Shown here: in pieces, positions 53,501 to 62,945 of the stretch
Numbering within the stretch: position 1 is the first letter of the stretch
How the letters are laid out: every line of letters starts with the position of its first letter
From: Rhopalosiphum padi
Lineage: Eukaryota > Arthropoda > Insecta > Hemiptera > Aphididae
Direction: 5' to 3'
Length of the DNA stretch: 64,000 bases
Assembly (NCBI RefSeq): GCF_020882245.1
Contig: NC_083598.1
Coordinates: 27,937,858-28,001,857, forward strand
Translations under genes and position numbers: made by a program
The notes under the pieces: generated by a model
Told to the model about the DNA's origin: nothing
The model's database searches: none
The model's input: the letters and a program-made list of their open reading frames with translations, nothing else

Positions 53501-56500
53501 ACAGAATAACATTATATATCGTACACCAAGCATGCTCATCCTCTTTTCTTCTTCAATAATGTGGTTATTTAAAATTTAATTATCAGAATTTTTAAATATA
53601 CTTAAATACTATATTTTAAGATTTTTTTTTTGTATTACTAGAGGAGTAGTGCTTGTGGAGATACAAACTTATTTTTCTTTTCAAAAGACAACTCCCTTTT
53701 TATACAGCAAATTATTTAGTGAATACATTTTTTGAAAACATTAACGTACCTATATCAGAAACGAAATTCGAACGAGTAGTTTTTGAGTTATCTAACGTAG
53801 GTACTGAGAATAATAGGTCCATAATAATGAGTTTGGAAAATGTAAAGGCTATAAAGCGATTTGAACATTTTAATAATTTATATTAATCTGTACATATTTA
53901 TAATTTAATAAAAATAGCCTAATAATAATAAATACTAGATTCGATATTACATCCATTTTATATTATTACAAAACCATTTTAAGGACTATATAAGATTACC
54001 CTTAATATAAACATTTAATCAACTGAAAAACTACTCGTTTGAATTTTGAAGTATACATATCAACATTTTTTTTTCAAAACATTATCCACTAAATAATATG
54101 TAATAAAAAGAGGGGTTATCATTTGAAAATTAGAAGTTTGTTTCACTATAAAAGTCACTCCTCTAAGTACCAAAAATGTCAAGAGTTTAAAAATATTGTA
54201 TTAAAGTATATTTCAAAATTTCAATACATTTTTAGTAAATGAACAAACGGTGGTGACTGGTGAGCATACTTGATGAATCACTCTGTATAAAATATATAAT
54301 ATTATGCGTATTATTTTATTCTTACTATTATTTGTAAACTGTCAAAACATATTTTTACTCAAATCAAATCGCTATCGTTTATACTATAATATGAAATATG
54401 ATGAATTATGTAACACCGCGAATATCTATTTTTTTGTTTGATGTAGGTCAAGTACTGATAAACTGGCTTGTTTCGTCGTTCAATACGGAGGAACGCCGAA
54501 GAGATGCCCGGTTGCTGTTGCCTCAAATCTGTACGGATTTGGTGACCGCGGGCGTCATCAAACAGATACAAGACAAGGATGCTACGGTAGCCGGCGACTT
54601 GTTTAGAGTGAGTGTAATGTTATTTAATATATTATATGCATGTCGGATATACCTATTTAACAGTTAGCAGTGCGAAAATATTATGTGTACCTATGTTCAT
54701 TAATTATTACGGTGTTTAGTAGGTAGATAGGTACACATCGACACTGCAGCTGCAACGAGAGGACCCATGCAGTATATAGTATATTGCATAATTATTAATT
54801 TTTTTTATTACCCAGTGGCTTAATAAAAGAAGTACCGCAAACTGTAGTAGGTCCTTAGAGGGAATTTAAAAAAAAAAATAGAATATTAAAGTTTTGTTTT
54901 TTATAAAAGGTGTTATCACATTTTACAATATATCTCTTAATGTACAATATTTATATGACTATTTTCATTGATTTTAAAGTTTATGATAATATTTAATATA
55001 CCTATAACATAAATCTATAATACCTATATAACCTATAAACAAAGTGATTTACCAAGTATGCTCACCCCCATTGTTCCATTAAATAATTAATATGTAAAAA
55101 TTCTGATTTTTTGAATTTTTAAATAGAATAGCTACATAATGATATTATTTTAAAATATACTTAAACATTGTATACCACAGGAACGTTCTATTGTAATATC
55201 AACATTTGTATTTCAAATATAAATCTTTCCTATTTTCTAAAGATAATTTTTTTTTTAATGTTGATGTATCGAAGTCGAAATTTGAATGAGTAGTGTTTGA
55301 ATTATTAAATTCTGTGCACAAATATAATAGGTTTGTTAGATATGGGGAATATGATGATTTAAAAATTATATTTTATTTATCAACAATTTATAATTGGAAC
55401 AATTTAGTAAAGGTTATTTTATGGTTTTGTAAGACCATTTTTAAGAACTATTATTGTATATTTTGATAATTTATAAACTATACTGGATCAAATTTTGATT
55501 CCATTACATGAGCATTAAAAAAAAAATCATCAGTTTCAAAATTTATAATCAGAAAGGTTGGTTCTCATTTAAAAAAAGAGAGTTTTTATTACTACAAAAT
55601 GGTTTACTCAAGTGGTGTAAAAAATTTAAATATTTTCAAAAATAGAGTCCTTAAATATATTTAAAACTTCCAAAATTTAGAATTTAAGTAAATGCATTAT
55701 TATTATTGGAAAAATAGAGTGAGCATACTTGGTGAAACACTCTGTATATATATATATGATAATAATATGAGTTGTTAGATTTTTTTTTAATTTAGCTAAA
55801 ACGAGATTCCTAAATACATTACTGGGTATAAGGGTCATGTATATATGTATTATTAACTATTTTATTATAATGATAATAGTTTATAAACAGTATATTACTG
55901 CATCGCGACACACCTATAGTTGCATTTATTATGTACACAAGTAGGTACTCGCGACACATTTACATTAAGAATAGGCGGAGGAAAAAACTGCCCGCCCAAC
56001 ACAAATTTCGCATATTTGGCGTAGAATTACATAAAAACACTCATTGTTGATAATTATATATTACACCGCAAGATGTTTAATATTCGAAGAAATGTATAGA
56101 GGTTGGGTTAAACAGCTTATGGTTAACTATGGTACGATTTTAGAGTATAAAAAAACTGTATTATTAATTGCATAAGTGTTAAAATATTATCACTTAATAA
56201 AGTTTTGAACGCCGAATAAAAAACATTTCGTATGTCTTAAATTTTGTGTTACATGTATAATATTATGATTTATAATACATTTATATTAAAAGAAAACATT
56301 TATTTTCTATCGATTAACATTTATTTGAGTAGGATAGTACGTATTTCTGTTTTAGAATTAAATATTTATGTAGAAAAATAATATAATAATAACTTATTCA
56401 ATGTGTCTATGGAAAAATAAAATTCTATAAGCCTGTAATAGTAAATTGAATTAAAACTCAATTAAATTAAATTATTTTCCATCTATTAATACATTATTTT

Positions 56501-59500
56501 TAATTATGCTAAAAACATCTATAACTTAATAAATGCGTAAATTATTTAGAAATTAGCTAATAATATAATTTTAAGTGGAAGTTTTACTTTATTAGAAAAT
56601 AGTAAACATGTTGAAATATTGAATATATATATGTTCTATGTATGAAATTCCAATGAAAACAAAAATACTAACAGATACGTTAGAAACGTACGTAATTATA
56701 GCTATGGTGTTTTTTTGAATAATTTATTGATCCAATAACCATTCTGTTTTTAACAAGTACCTATTTAAAAAATAATGTTAATAGTGATTTGTCTTTGACT
56801 CTTCCATTTTATTTTATTACATTTATCAAGGACCTTTGGGTAGTGTACATGCTCTATTTATGACAAACTCTGGATTATTTTAAACTATGACTATATAGAC
56901 AAGACTATAGATCAACTTTCGTTTTAGGTATTCTCGGCCCTCTTACTTTGGAAATAAAATCAATAACAACTAAATTATTACCGGTTTAGAATACCTACAC
57001 GAATCTTGTGTAGCCTTGAAAAATTATCATTAATAAACAATAATCTATAAAAATTACTTTATACGAAATACATAGATCATCTTTATAATGATTAAGTAAT
57101 ATTGTATTTTTAGCTGTATCTACAGAAAACGTATATGTAACAGTGTAATACTGTAGGTCAGTATAGTTACCTCACACAATAATAGCTGTGTATTAAAAAT
57201 AATAATTAATGTTTAATATTTTTAATGACATTTTGTGTTACTGATTTCAATAAGAAAGATTAAATATAACCCGTATCCATTCAAAGTTGGATAACTTTTA
57301 AAAAGAAAAAATAAGACCTAATCGATACGTGGGAAGTCTGTGGGCGTTTTTCATAAATTAGTATCAGGTTTTTCAAATGACAACCCACTAGACTATAGTA
57401 TACTAATATGTCACTAAAATAAGTTCCACCTTTATATACAATGATACTGCTATATATAGCTGTAATACAATATTGAGATTAAACATCTCACTTATACAAG
57501 TGCTCTTTATATATTATATTGTACGCAACAATAAACCGATATGAAACTATTAACTAATATTAAATCTAATTAAATGTGCATTTGTGTTTTATGTTTAGTC
57601 GGACCTCATGTACTACTGGGCTCGTTCTGAATTGATTAACACCCCATCGTCGTCTCCGGGACGTATTGGACAACCGGCATGGTTAACGGATAAAAATTTG
57701 GGTATTATTCATATATATATTGTATATATTATAATACGCAAAAGTATTGTATCTTTTTAAATATTAATTTATATTATATAATAATTTGTCAAAGGCGGTG
57801 TCGAAAACGGTAAAGATGGACCAACGTCTCAAGCGTATTCGAATTCAGAAGAACTACAAGAAATACAAAACAAAACTGTTTCAAAGCAGGTATTAATATA
57901 TCATGTACCTAAACCTACAATAATCTATATACATAATATCCTTATTTATATTTTATTCATTTTTTTTAAATGTTCTGTGGTCAAAACATATGCTAAGTAA
58001 ATTTATAATATGTATTTTTATATAATGTAATTTAAAAGCAGCAATGACTTTCGTTTGTTATTAAAGCTAAATTTCTTTGTATGCATTTTTTAGTCACCGT
58101 TTAAAAACGGCATTGGAGCAATTCACAAAGAAAGCATGCAAGATTCGGAAAATATATCTGATTATTCGCCAACTAAAAGTCCTAAACCAACTAGTTTGCC
58201 AATAAGACGCAAGAAGTCGTTATCGTCTTTAACTGATAAATTTTCCACTCTATCAATAGACCAGTCAAATATTCCTGTCAAACAGATAAATGGAAATACA
58301 CCCGATGAAACGGTCATAAAAAAAGTGAATGGTGTCCATTCACCAATCAAAAGAACATCGATTTCATCGACGCCTAACCAAAATTCCAAAGATACTCCAT
58401 CTTCAATACAGAGTTCTAACGGTGACGATTCGACCGTGTTTTATACTCCGGTCGGCGTTAACGATCCAACGTACAATGGTTTGTCTCCAATAACAACGCC
58501 AAAAAGTTCCTCTCTTAATAAGATTGTCTTCGGTGGTCTAACGCCAATTTTTGACCCAATAAGTGATAATAGTACGATTATTGAAAGTGCAGATTCACTA
58601 TTAAGTTCACCAGAAGTCGCCGTAGAAGCTATTAAGTGTGATTTTTCAACGAATTCACCGACTTTGAAGAATGAAAGTGATACAATTGACGAGAAACAAA
58701 TACCGCAAGATGTCGCTTTATCGTCACACATCGATAGCGACAAAGACGTTTCGTCGACAATAAATACAACATCGTTTTCTACTAAAAATAACATTAAAAC
58801 TTCACTGTTTTCGTCATGTTCTGAAAGTCCTGTTTCCCCTGAAAAATGTCACCCTATTCCAGAAATCAGTATTTCACTTCCTATTCCTCCTCCACCACCC
58901 CTTCCACCATCACTTATTGGAAGTATCATTCCGCCACCGCCGCCGCCACCACCACCACCACCACCACCACCACCTTTTCTACAAGCACAACTTACTGAAA
59001 GTATAATCCCACCTCCACCCCCACTACCACAACTCTCTGGAAGTACTATTCCACCACCACCTCCGTTACCACAACTCCCTAGAAGTACTATTCCACCTCC
59101 ACCTCCACCTCCTCTTCCGCCTTCTACAAGTTGTACATTTCCTCCGCCGCCACCTATATTATGCAGCATGCCAAGTGCTATTCCACCACCACCCGCACCA
59201 TTATTAACCAAATCAGTTTCTGGATTCAATGGTCCGCCACCACCTCCACCCCCAATGACTGGTCCAACACCATTTCCTGCGCCACCTATTGGTGGTTGGA
59301 ACGCTCAACGCGATCGTGAGTATTTCATTAAATATAATCAATTGATAAAATAACTTAAAGTCAAATGTTCATATTAAAATAGTATTGCGTAAAAAGCCAA
59401 TAACTCCACCGGTACCTATGAGACCTTTATATTGGACAAGAGTTATTTTGAAAGAACCTATTATTGAAACATATACGCCAACTACTCCAGATTCGCCAGA

Positions 59501-62447
59501 TAGGTAAATACAAAAAATATAATAAATATATAAGGTGTACGATTTTAAAACAAAAATAACTAAATACGAACTTGTATATAGTTTAAAACCACTGTGGAGT
59601 GATCTAGAAGAAGCCCCAATACCGAATATAAACGAGTTTTCGCAGCTTTTCTCTCGACAAGCAGTAGAACCAAAATTAGCAAAAAAAAAGGTGCAACTAA
59701 AAAAAAAAACAGAGGTGAGTTGTACGGTTGGAGATGTGCAATCTCCGTAAAAATGTGAAAAATAGTATTTTTGACTAAATATTTTCTACATAATTGTTTA
59801 GGAATTTAAACAATTGTTGGACACTAAAAGATCGCGAAACGTAGGCATATTAGCTCAAAGTTTACATTTGGATTTTTCTGAAATCGAAAATGGTAAATTA
59901 TAATTGTTATTACCAACTTACACTACAACTTCGATATTGATTTTAATATTGGCCAATGTTTGTTTTTCAGCTCTTTATAATTTCGATACGTCTGTAGTAA
60001 GCGTTGAAGTACTTCAACAAATTTATGAAGTGGTAAGTATCAAGTACCTATATAATATGAAATGACTAATAAATACATACCATTATTTCATTATTCGAGT
60101 TTCGTTTTTTAAGTACACGTTTGTATATATATATATATGTTTAATGTGTGTTGTTAAACAGTCGGCGACAGAAGAAGAATTGGGATTGATTAAAGGTCAT
60201 GTGGCAGCTCATCCGGATCAGCCACTCGACAAACCAGAACAATTCCTGTTAGAACTCAGCGAAATACCGCATTTCGGCGAGCGCGTCGCGTGTTTAATAT
60301 TCCAATCCGATTTCAATGACGCCTTGAACAACATAGCGAACAAATTGAATAACATGAAAGCCACTTCTAGGGTAAATTTTATATACGAAATAAAACTATA
60401 ATTTTACATACTATACAAATTATATTGATACATTCTTGAGATTTTTATTATCATAAATGTTTATAGTTCCTAATGACTTCCGAGGGTTTAAAAAAAGTGT
60501 TGGCTATCATATTAGCATTGGGGAATTACATGAATGGAGGTAATCGGCAACGCGGTCAAGCAGACGGATTCGGTTTGGAAATCTTACCCAAACTTCGAGA
60601 TGTCAAAAGCAAAGGTAAAGAAAATATATGTTTAAATAAGACATTCTGCTGCTATATATAGTAAGTAGTACATTCTGAGTGTGTCTCTTCATTTAGTATG
60701 TATCACTGTAATAGATAGGGTAGGTACGGCGTTAAAGTTGAATTTCAAGTACCTATCTACAGTTATTCATTTTTAGATTAAAGCAAAACCGATTTCGTCA
60801 AAACTGGTTTTGCGTAAATATCCCGTTTTTCTGTACTTTTTTTTAGTTTTTTTTCAATTATTTGTAGATAACTACTATTAACTTCCCAACGTACCTACGT
60901 AGTAATATATCTAGATTCAATTTACCATTTAAAATTCCTCAATGTTTAAATTAGAAGTAAAACATCGGTTTAAAACTAACACATTCATATTTTTACTCTG
61001 GACTTAAAATTAAAAAATTAAAAAAAAAAAAATTTTCATATCGAAAACTAAAAAGTTTAGCCATTTGATAACCTTATTTTTTTTCAATCAATTTAAATTT
61101 TTCTTTCATTACAAAAATTATTAGTTTGATAATCGTAAAAAAATTTCACAATATAATATAATATAATGAGTAGGTATACCTGTGCAAAATAATAGTGTAC
61201 ATCCGCATAGGCGGACTCACCGTTTTGTGTATATATACAAAACAAAATATTTTTTTTTTTATGTGTCTCGGCTTATAGTACTGAATGTTTTATAGATAAC
61301 TCAATGACTCTATTACATTTTATTGTCCAAACATACATAAATGAATGTAAAGAACCAATGAAAGAAACATTACCTGTGCCAGAGCCCAGTGATGTAGATC
61401 GAGCAGCACATGTAACTTTTGATGATTTACAACAAGGTCTAAAGGAATTAAAAATAAAACTGGCTGGTTAGTATTGTAGTAAATATTTAATTCACAAAAA
61501 CAATAAACAGTGTTCGTTAAATATTCGTTTCATATTTTTTTATAGGTTGCAAGAAAAAAGCTGACAAAGTAATATTGTCGTCTGCTTATGATAGCTTGGA
61601 ACCATTCAAAACAAAAATGGAATCATTTATTTCTACGGGTATGATATCCTAACTCTCATTACACTAGATATTTGTATTGTATAGCTTGGAATATTTTTCA
61701 AACTCAAATTATTAACGATACTAAATTATATAAAATAAAATAGTTAGGTGCGTAATTTCAAGAAAAATTCACATAGGTACCTAATTACATATTATACAAA
61801 TTTACATATTTAGAAAGATCCAAGTAGTACAATAAACTCCAGATCAAAATTAATTTATTAAATATTAATTGTTTATTTTTTACAGCGCACAGACAACTAG
61901 AAAATGAACATGAGAACTTAGAAGAGAGTAAAAAACTGTAAGGATAAGACTTTAATATTATATCCTATATTAAAATGCATTATTAAGGTTTAACAAAATT
62001 TTTTTTTTAGGTTTATTAAACTAATGCGATTTTATCAGTTCCAACCAAAAACCAGTAAAAGTCTCTTAGACGTTGCACCAAAAGATTTTTTCCCACTATG
62101 GTTACCATTCTGTACAGACTTCAAAGATTTTTGGAATATGGAACAACAACGAATCGTTAAAGAAAAGTAATTATTATCATTTATAATTAATTATGTATTA
62201 GTTAAGGTGTTGTAATTATAAAAATTACATTTCATTATACATAAATTTTAGACTTTTAGAAAGTAAAAGAAGAACGAAAGAAAGACAACAACTAGTTAGG
62301 ACAAATAAGAAATCACTAGAAGGACTGGTAATAATGATTGTTTAACTTATTAAAATCAAAAACAATACTCTTAGATATGTTATAAAGTTTAACTAATATG
62401 TATATTTTTTTTTCTAGAAAAATCAAATTCAATCAAAATTTAAATGA
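22956..62447 (+). CDS. capu: Formin of the cappuccino/FMN2 class, complete, 18 coding exons
   Basis: The product nucleates and elongates unbranched actin filaments. In flies Capu works with Spire to build the oocyte actin mesh (family knowledge). Splicing 18 exons with consistent phases gives 1227 aa. It begins MGNLQS, a possible N-myristoylation site and similar to the MGN start of vertebrate FMN2. An FMN2-like helical block (about 254-330, ICTDLVTAGV ... DLMYYWAR) may act in autoinhibition. A Ser/Thr-rich linker (about 374-630), a proline-rich FH1 (about 635-772) and FH2 (about 793-1200) follow. FH2 shows lasso Trp798 (PLYWTR), Ile881 (RNVGI) and GNYMNGGNRQRGQADGF from 1005. The basic tail (about 1200-1227, 11 Lys/Arg in the last 30) matches the Spire-binding, actin-binding tail of the class. 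There is no GBD/FH3 of the Dia, DAAM or FRL kind. Orthology to capu rests on FH2 motifs and the N-terminal block. Confidence 0.92.
31380..32450 (+). promoter_or_regulatory. CpG-rich island in capu intron 1, candidate internal promoter
   Basis: Base composition rises sharply against the intron. Initiator-like GTACTCAGTTGCGC (A+1 about 32397) and ACAGTCAGAGACGG (near 32230) occur with GGTCG words, but none at exact DPE spacing. A donor-like ACG|GTAAAG lies at about 32445. Could be an alternative first exon or enhancer; strand of activity is not proven. Confidence 0.35.
33180..33527 (-). pseudogene. Non-LTR retrotransposon ORF2 C-terminal fragment
   Basis: The minus-strand frame reads KIEKKYSFLRIIAHKFD, then SLKSRHNFVDVYFMFKLLNN, FTDNPELLQRISLNV and ATRNVRSF. 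This is the segment after the reverse transcriptase in Jockey/CR1-type ORF2. Only about 115 codons remain, with no polymerase motifs. Confidence 0.7.
38650..38800. repeat. Probable transposon end
   Basis: A self-complementary GGTGGGGGTT/AACCCACC segment is followed by CACCCTCCCC and, at the right, a TATGTCCGCCATTG terminus of the CAATGGCGGACATA type. Only one end is clear. Confidence 0.35.
38989..39180 (+). CDS. capu: capu exon 2
   Basis: Residues 190-254. The acceptor TTTGTAG is preceded by T-rich sequence, the donor is GTAAGC and both ends are phase 1. Encodes a Lys/Arg-rich linker (VAKVTLDQATKDQKPVRPKH, then VPEKLDFRNREKFEG). No known domain. GC content is higher than the flanking intron, as for exon 1. 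The exon could be skipped without breaking frame. Confidence 0.82.
43080..44330 (+). promoter_or_regulatory. CpG-rich island in capu intron 2, candidate alternative promoter/first exon
   Basis: The most GC-rich non-exonic block in the window, with many CG dinucleotides, CGCGCG words and GCC/CCG runs. No Inr with correctly spaced DPE was found on either strand, although TCAGTGTGCG and CGGTCG occur at about 44055-44085. It lies 10 kb upstream of exon 3. Confidence 0.4.
43889..44036 (+). CDS. Possible alternative first exon of capu
   Basis: The frame from ATG 43889 runs 49 codons, ends with a Ser/Pro-rich stretch (SSPPLPPPPPSSQCPTPH) and meets donor GTAATA at 44037 in phase 1. That is the phase needed to splice into exon 3 and keep the formin frame. 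A competing ATG at 44020 would arrive in phase 2. Without transcript evidence this is only a candidate. Proline codons could be a by-product of GCC repeats. Confidence 0.2.
45625..45947. mobile_element. Short hAT-like MITE
   Basis: The left end (T)AGGGGTGTCCAACCTT and the right end, complemented CAGGAGTGTCCAACCC, form inverted repeats of the CAGGGGTGTCCAA type known from hAT elements. Flanks AGTCTAAT/GTCTATTA suggest a worn 8-bp duplication. About 320 bp, no coding capacity. Confidence 0.65.
50108..50129. repeat. Poly(T) tract
   Basis: Run of about 20 T within intron 2. Possibly the tail of a minus-strand retroinsertion, but no body is recognised. Confidence 0.6.
52381..52409. repeat. (TTA)n microsatellite
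   Basis: About nine TTA/ATT units in capu intron 2. Confidence 0.85.
52925..52948. repeat. (AT)n microsatellite
   Basis: Run of about 11 AT units in capu intron 2. Confidence 0.85.
53519..54287. mobile_element. Inverted-repeat DNA element, family A, copy 1
   Basis: The left end CACCAAGCATGCTCATCCTC and the right end (complement ACAGAGTGATTCATCAAGTA...) belong to one inverted repeat of the type AGAGTGTTTCACCAAGTATGCTCAC. The interior is related to copy 2 (shared GAACGAGTAG/GAATGAGTAG region and ACAAAACCATTTTAAGGACT-type segment). The 78-codon frame inside has no known domain. It ends 160 bp before exon 3. Confidence 0.65.
54447..54607 (+). CDS. capu: capu exon 3 (FMN2-like N-terminal block)
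   Basis: Residues 254-307. Reads VLINWLVSSF, RRDARLLLPQICTDLVTAGV and KQIQDKDATVAGDLFR. This matches, in pattern, the conserved helical segment in the N-terminal half of FMN2, which also continues into an LYxW motif. Acceptor GATGTAG, phase 1; donor GTGAGT, phase 0. Confidence 0.9.
54608..57598 (+). other. capu intron 3 (about 3 kb)
   Basis: A+T-rich. Contains copy 2 of inverted-repeat family A. Nothing else supported. Confidence 0.7.
55039..55746. mobile_element. Inverted-repeat DNA element, family A, copy 2
   Basis: The left end ACAAAGTGATTTACCAAGTA, continuing TGCTCACC, is complementary to the right end GTGAGCATACTTGGTGAAAC, continuing ACTCTGT. About 708 bp with no transposase. It adjoins a TATATA run, so the target duplication cannot be read. 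A TA target would fit Tc1/mariner but is not shown. Confidence 0.7.
57599..57701 (+). CDS. capu: capu exon 4
   Basis: Residues 308-342, beginning SDLMYYWARSELINT, which closes the FMN2-like block, then a Ser/Pro linker. Acceptor TGTTTAG, phase 0; donor GTATTA, phase 1. Confidence 0.88.
57795..57889 (+). CDS. capu: capu exon 5
   Basis: Residues 342-373, GGVENGKDGPTSQAYSNSEE then LQEIQNKTVSKQ. A polar linker with no domain. The acceptor is CAAAG (weak, little pyrimidine tract) and the donor GTATTA, phase 0. Exons 4 and 5 are consistent in phase, but this is the least certain exon. Confidence 0.72.
58094..59315 (+). CDS. capu: capu exon 6 (Ser/Thr linker and FH1)
   Basis: Residues 374-781. The first 260 residues are rich in Ser, Thr and Pro (IRRKKSLSSLTDKFSTL). 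FH1 spans about 635-772, with at least six polyproline tracts separated by short SGSTI or LPQL spacers, including 15 consecutive prolines at 653-667. Such tracts recruit profilin-actin to the FH2 dimer (family knowledge). The acceptor is TTTTTTAG and the donor GTGAGT, phase 1. The long Gly-rich antisense frame is a shadow. Confidence 0.95.
59383..59503 (+). CDS. capu: capu exon 7 (start of FH2)
   Basis: Residues 781-821. Reads PVPMRPLYWTRVILKEP, the FH2 lasso with Trp798, then a Thr/Pro/Ser-rich loop. Acceptor AAAATAG, phase 1; donor GTAAAT, phase 2. Confidence 0.9.
59582..59714 (+). CDS. capu: capu exon 8 (FH2)
   Basis: Residues 821-865. Reads SLKPLWSDLEEAPIPNINEF and SQLFS, the second lasso and linker, then a Lys-rich KKKVQLKKKTE. 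The true acceptor is TATATAG ending at 59581. The open frame further 5' is intron. Donor GTGAGT, phase 0. Confidence 0.92.
59802..59892 (+). CDS. capu: capu exon 9 (FH2, conserved Ile)
   Basis: Residues 866-896. Contains LLDTKRSRNVGILAQSLHLD. Ile881 corresponds to the FH2 isoleucine needed for actin binding in the family. Donor GTAAAT, phase 1. Confidence 0.92.
59971..60032 (+). CDS. capu: capu exon 10 (FH2)
   Basis: Residues 896-916, ALYNFDTSVVSVEVLQQIYE then V. Acceptor TTTTTCAG, donor GTAAGT, phase 0. Too short to stand out as an open frame but matches the FMN/Capu pattern closely. Confidence 0.92.
60162..60371 (+). CDS. capu: capu exon 11 (FH2)
   Basis: Residues 917-986. Reads SATEEELGLIKGH, LDKPEQFLLELSEIPHFGER and LIFQSDFNDAL, the FH2 knob/coiled region. 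Acceptor TTAAACAG, donor GTAAAT, phase 0. Confidence 0.95.
60467..60614 (+). CDS. capu: capu exon 12 (FH2 signature)
   Basis: Residues 987-1036. Contains LALGNYMNGGNRQRGQADGF and LEILPKLRDVKSK, the most conserved FH2 post segment. Donor GTAAAG, phase 1. Confidence 0.96.
60615..61295 (+). other. capu intron 12
   Basis: 681-nt A+T-rich intron with a 10-A run near 61021. Nothing else seen. Confidence 0.75.
61296..61466 (+). CDS. capu: capu exon 13 (FH2)
   Basis: Residues 1036-1093. Reads DNSMTLLHFIVQTYI, then LPVPEPSDVDRAAHVTFDDL, closely following the FMN pattern (LPEP then a basic helix). Acceptor TTTATAG, donor GTTAGT, phase 1. Confidence 0.94.
61546..61638 (+). CDS. capu: capu exon 14 (FH2)
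   Basis: Residues 1093-1124, GCKKKADKVILSSAYDSLEP and FKTKMESFIST. Both ends are phase 1, with donor GTATGA. Confidence 0.92.
61886..61937 (+). CDS. capu: capu exon 15 (FH2)
   Basis: Residues 1124-1141, AHRQLENEHENLEESKKL, a charged helix. Acceptor TTTTTTACAG, donor GTAAGG, phase 2. If the donor is not used, the next codon is a stop. Confidence 0.9.
62011..62166 (+). CDS. capu: capu exon 16 (FH2 C-terminal part)
   Basis: Residues 1141-1193. Reads FIKLMRFYQFQPKTSKSLLD and FFPLWLPFCTDFKDFW, the last FH2 helices (FCxDFK is typical). Donor GTAATT, phase 2. Confidence 0.94.
62252..62327 (+). CDS. capu: capu exon 17 (end of FH2, tail)
   Basis: Residues 1193-1218, KLLESKRRTKERQQLVRTNK then KSLEGL. 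Strongly basic. Donor GTAATA, phase 0. Confidence 0.88.
62418..62447 (+). CDS. capu: capu exon 18 (terminal)
   Basis: Residues 1219-1227, KNQIQSKFK then TGA at 62445. The acceptor has a strong pyrimidine tract (TTTTTTTTTCTAG). Reading through the previous donor instead would add only a few residues before a stop, so this exon is likely but not certain. Confidence 0.75.
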   Translation, partial: KNQIQSKFK

Positions 62448-62945
62448 TTTTCTTAACGTCAATTTCAGAAACGAAAAAAAAAATTTTTTAATCAAATTCA
62501 AGACTGAAAGAACATACGTTGTTATTTATCTACTCTTCTGCATAGCTTAAAAATGTATGTTAAGATGAAAATGTTGTGAAAATTTGTATGCACGATCGCC
62601 TTAAAAGTGTTTATATATTTCTTTTCTTTTTTTTTCACAAGTTTAATAATGTTAGTTGTAAGTCTACTGTTATAAGTTGAGAGTATAAATGTTATTCATA
62701 CTAACCACTAAAAGATTATATTTGTTTATACATTTTAATTTTAATCTTTTAAAACATTATTTTTTTAACTGTTGGATTTATTGTAAAGACTGACTAGAAA
62801 TTTTAAGTAAAATCTATATTCTATATAATATACATTAGTTGGATATACAAAATATATTAATTATTATATTGTGTTTTTGTACACTTCCATTATACACTAT
62901 TACACTAATGTATAATTAAATAAATAATATAATTTGTAAAAATTA
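62448..62945 (+). other. capu 3' UTR
   Basis: A+T-rich trailer. The first AATAAA downstream of the stop is at 62919-62924, giving a 3' UTR of about 490-500 nt if used. Confidence 0.6.
62919..62924 (+). terminator. Poly(A) signal of capu
   Basis: Canonical AATAAA, the first one after the stop codon, followed by a T-richer segment. Confidence 0.55.

Larger units (their letters stand above)
39181..54446 (+). other. capu intron 2 (about 15.3 kb)
   Basis: A+T-rich. Contains a CpG-rich island (43080-44330), a hAT-like element (45625-45947), A/T homopolymers (50108 and others), (TTA)n and (AT)n microsatellites and an inverted-repeat element next to exon 3. No nested gene supported. Confidence 0.7.

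Noticed and set aside
53653..53886. 77-codon plus-strand frame
   Set aside because: Lies inside inverted-repeat element copy 1; copy 2 does not preserve the frame.
58849..59229. Glycine-rich minus-strand frame of 126 codons
   Set aside because: Antisense of the FH1 proline repeats.
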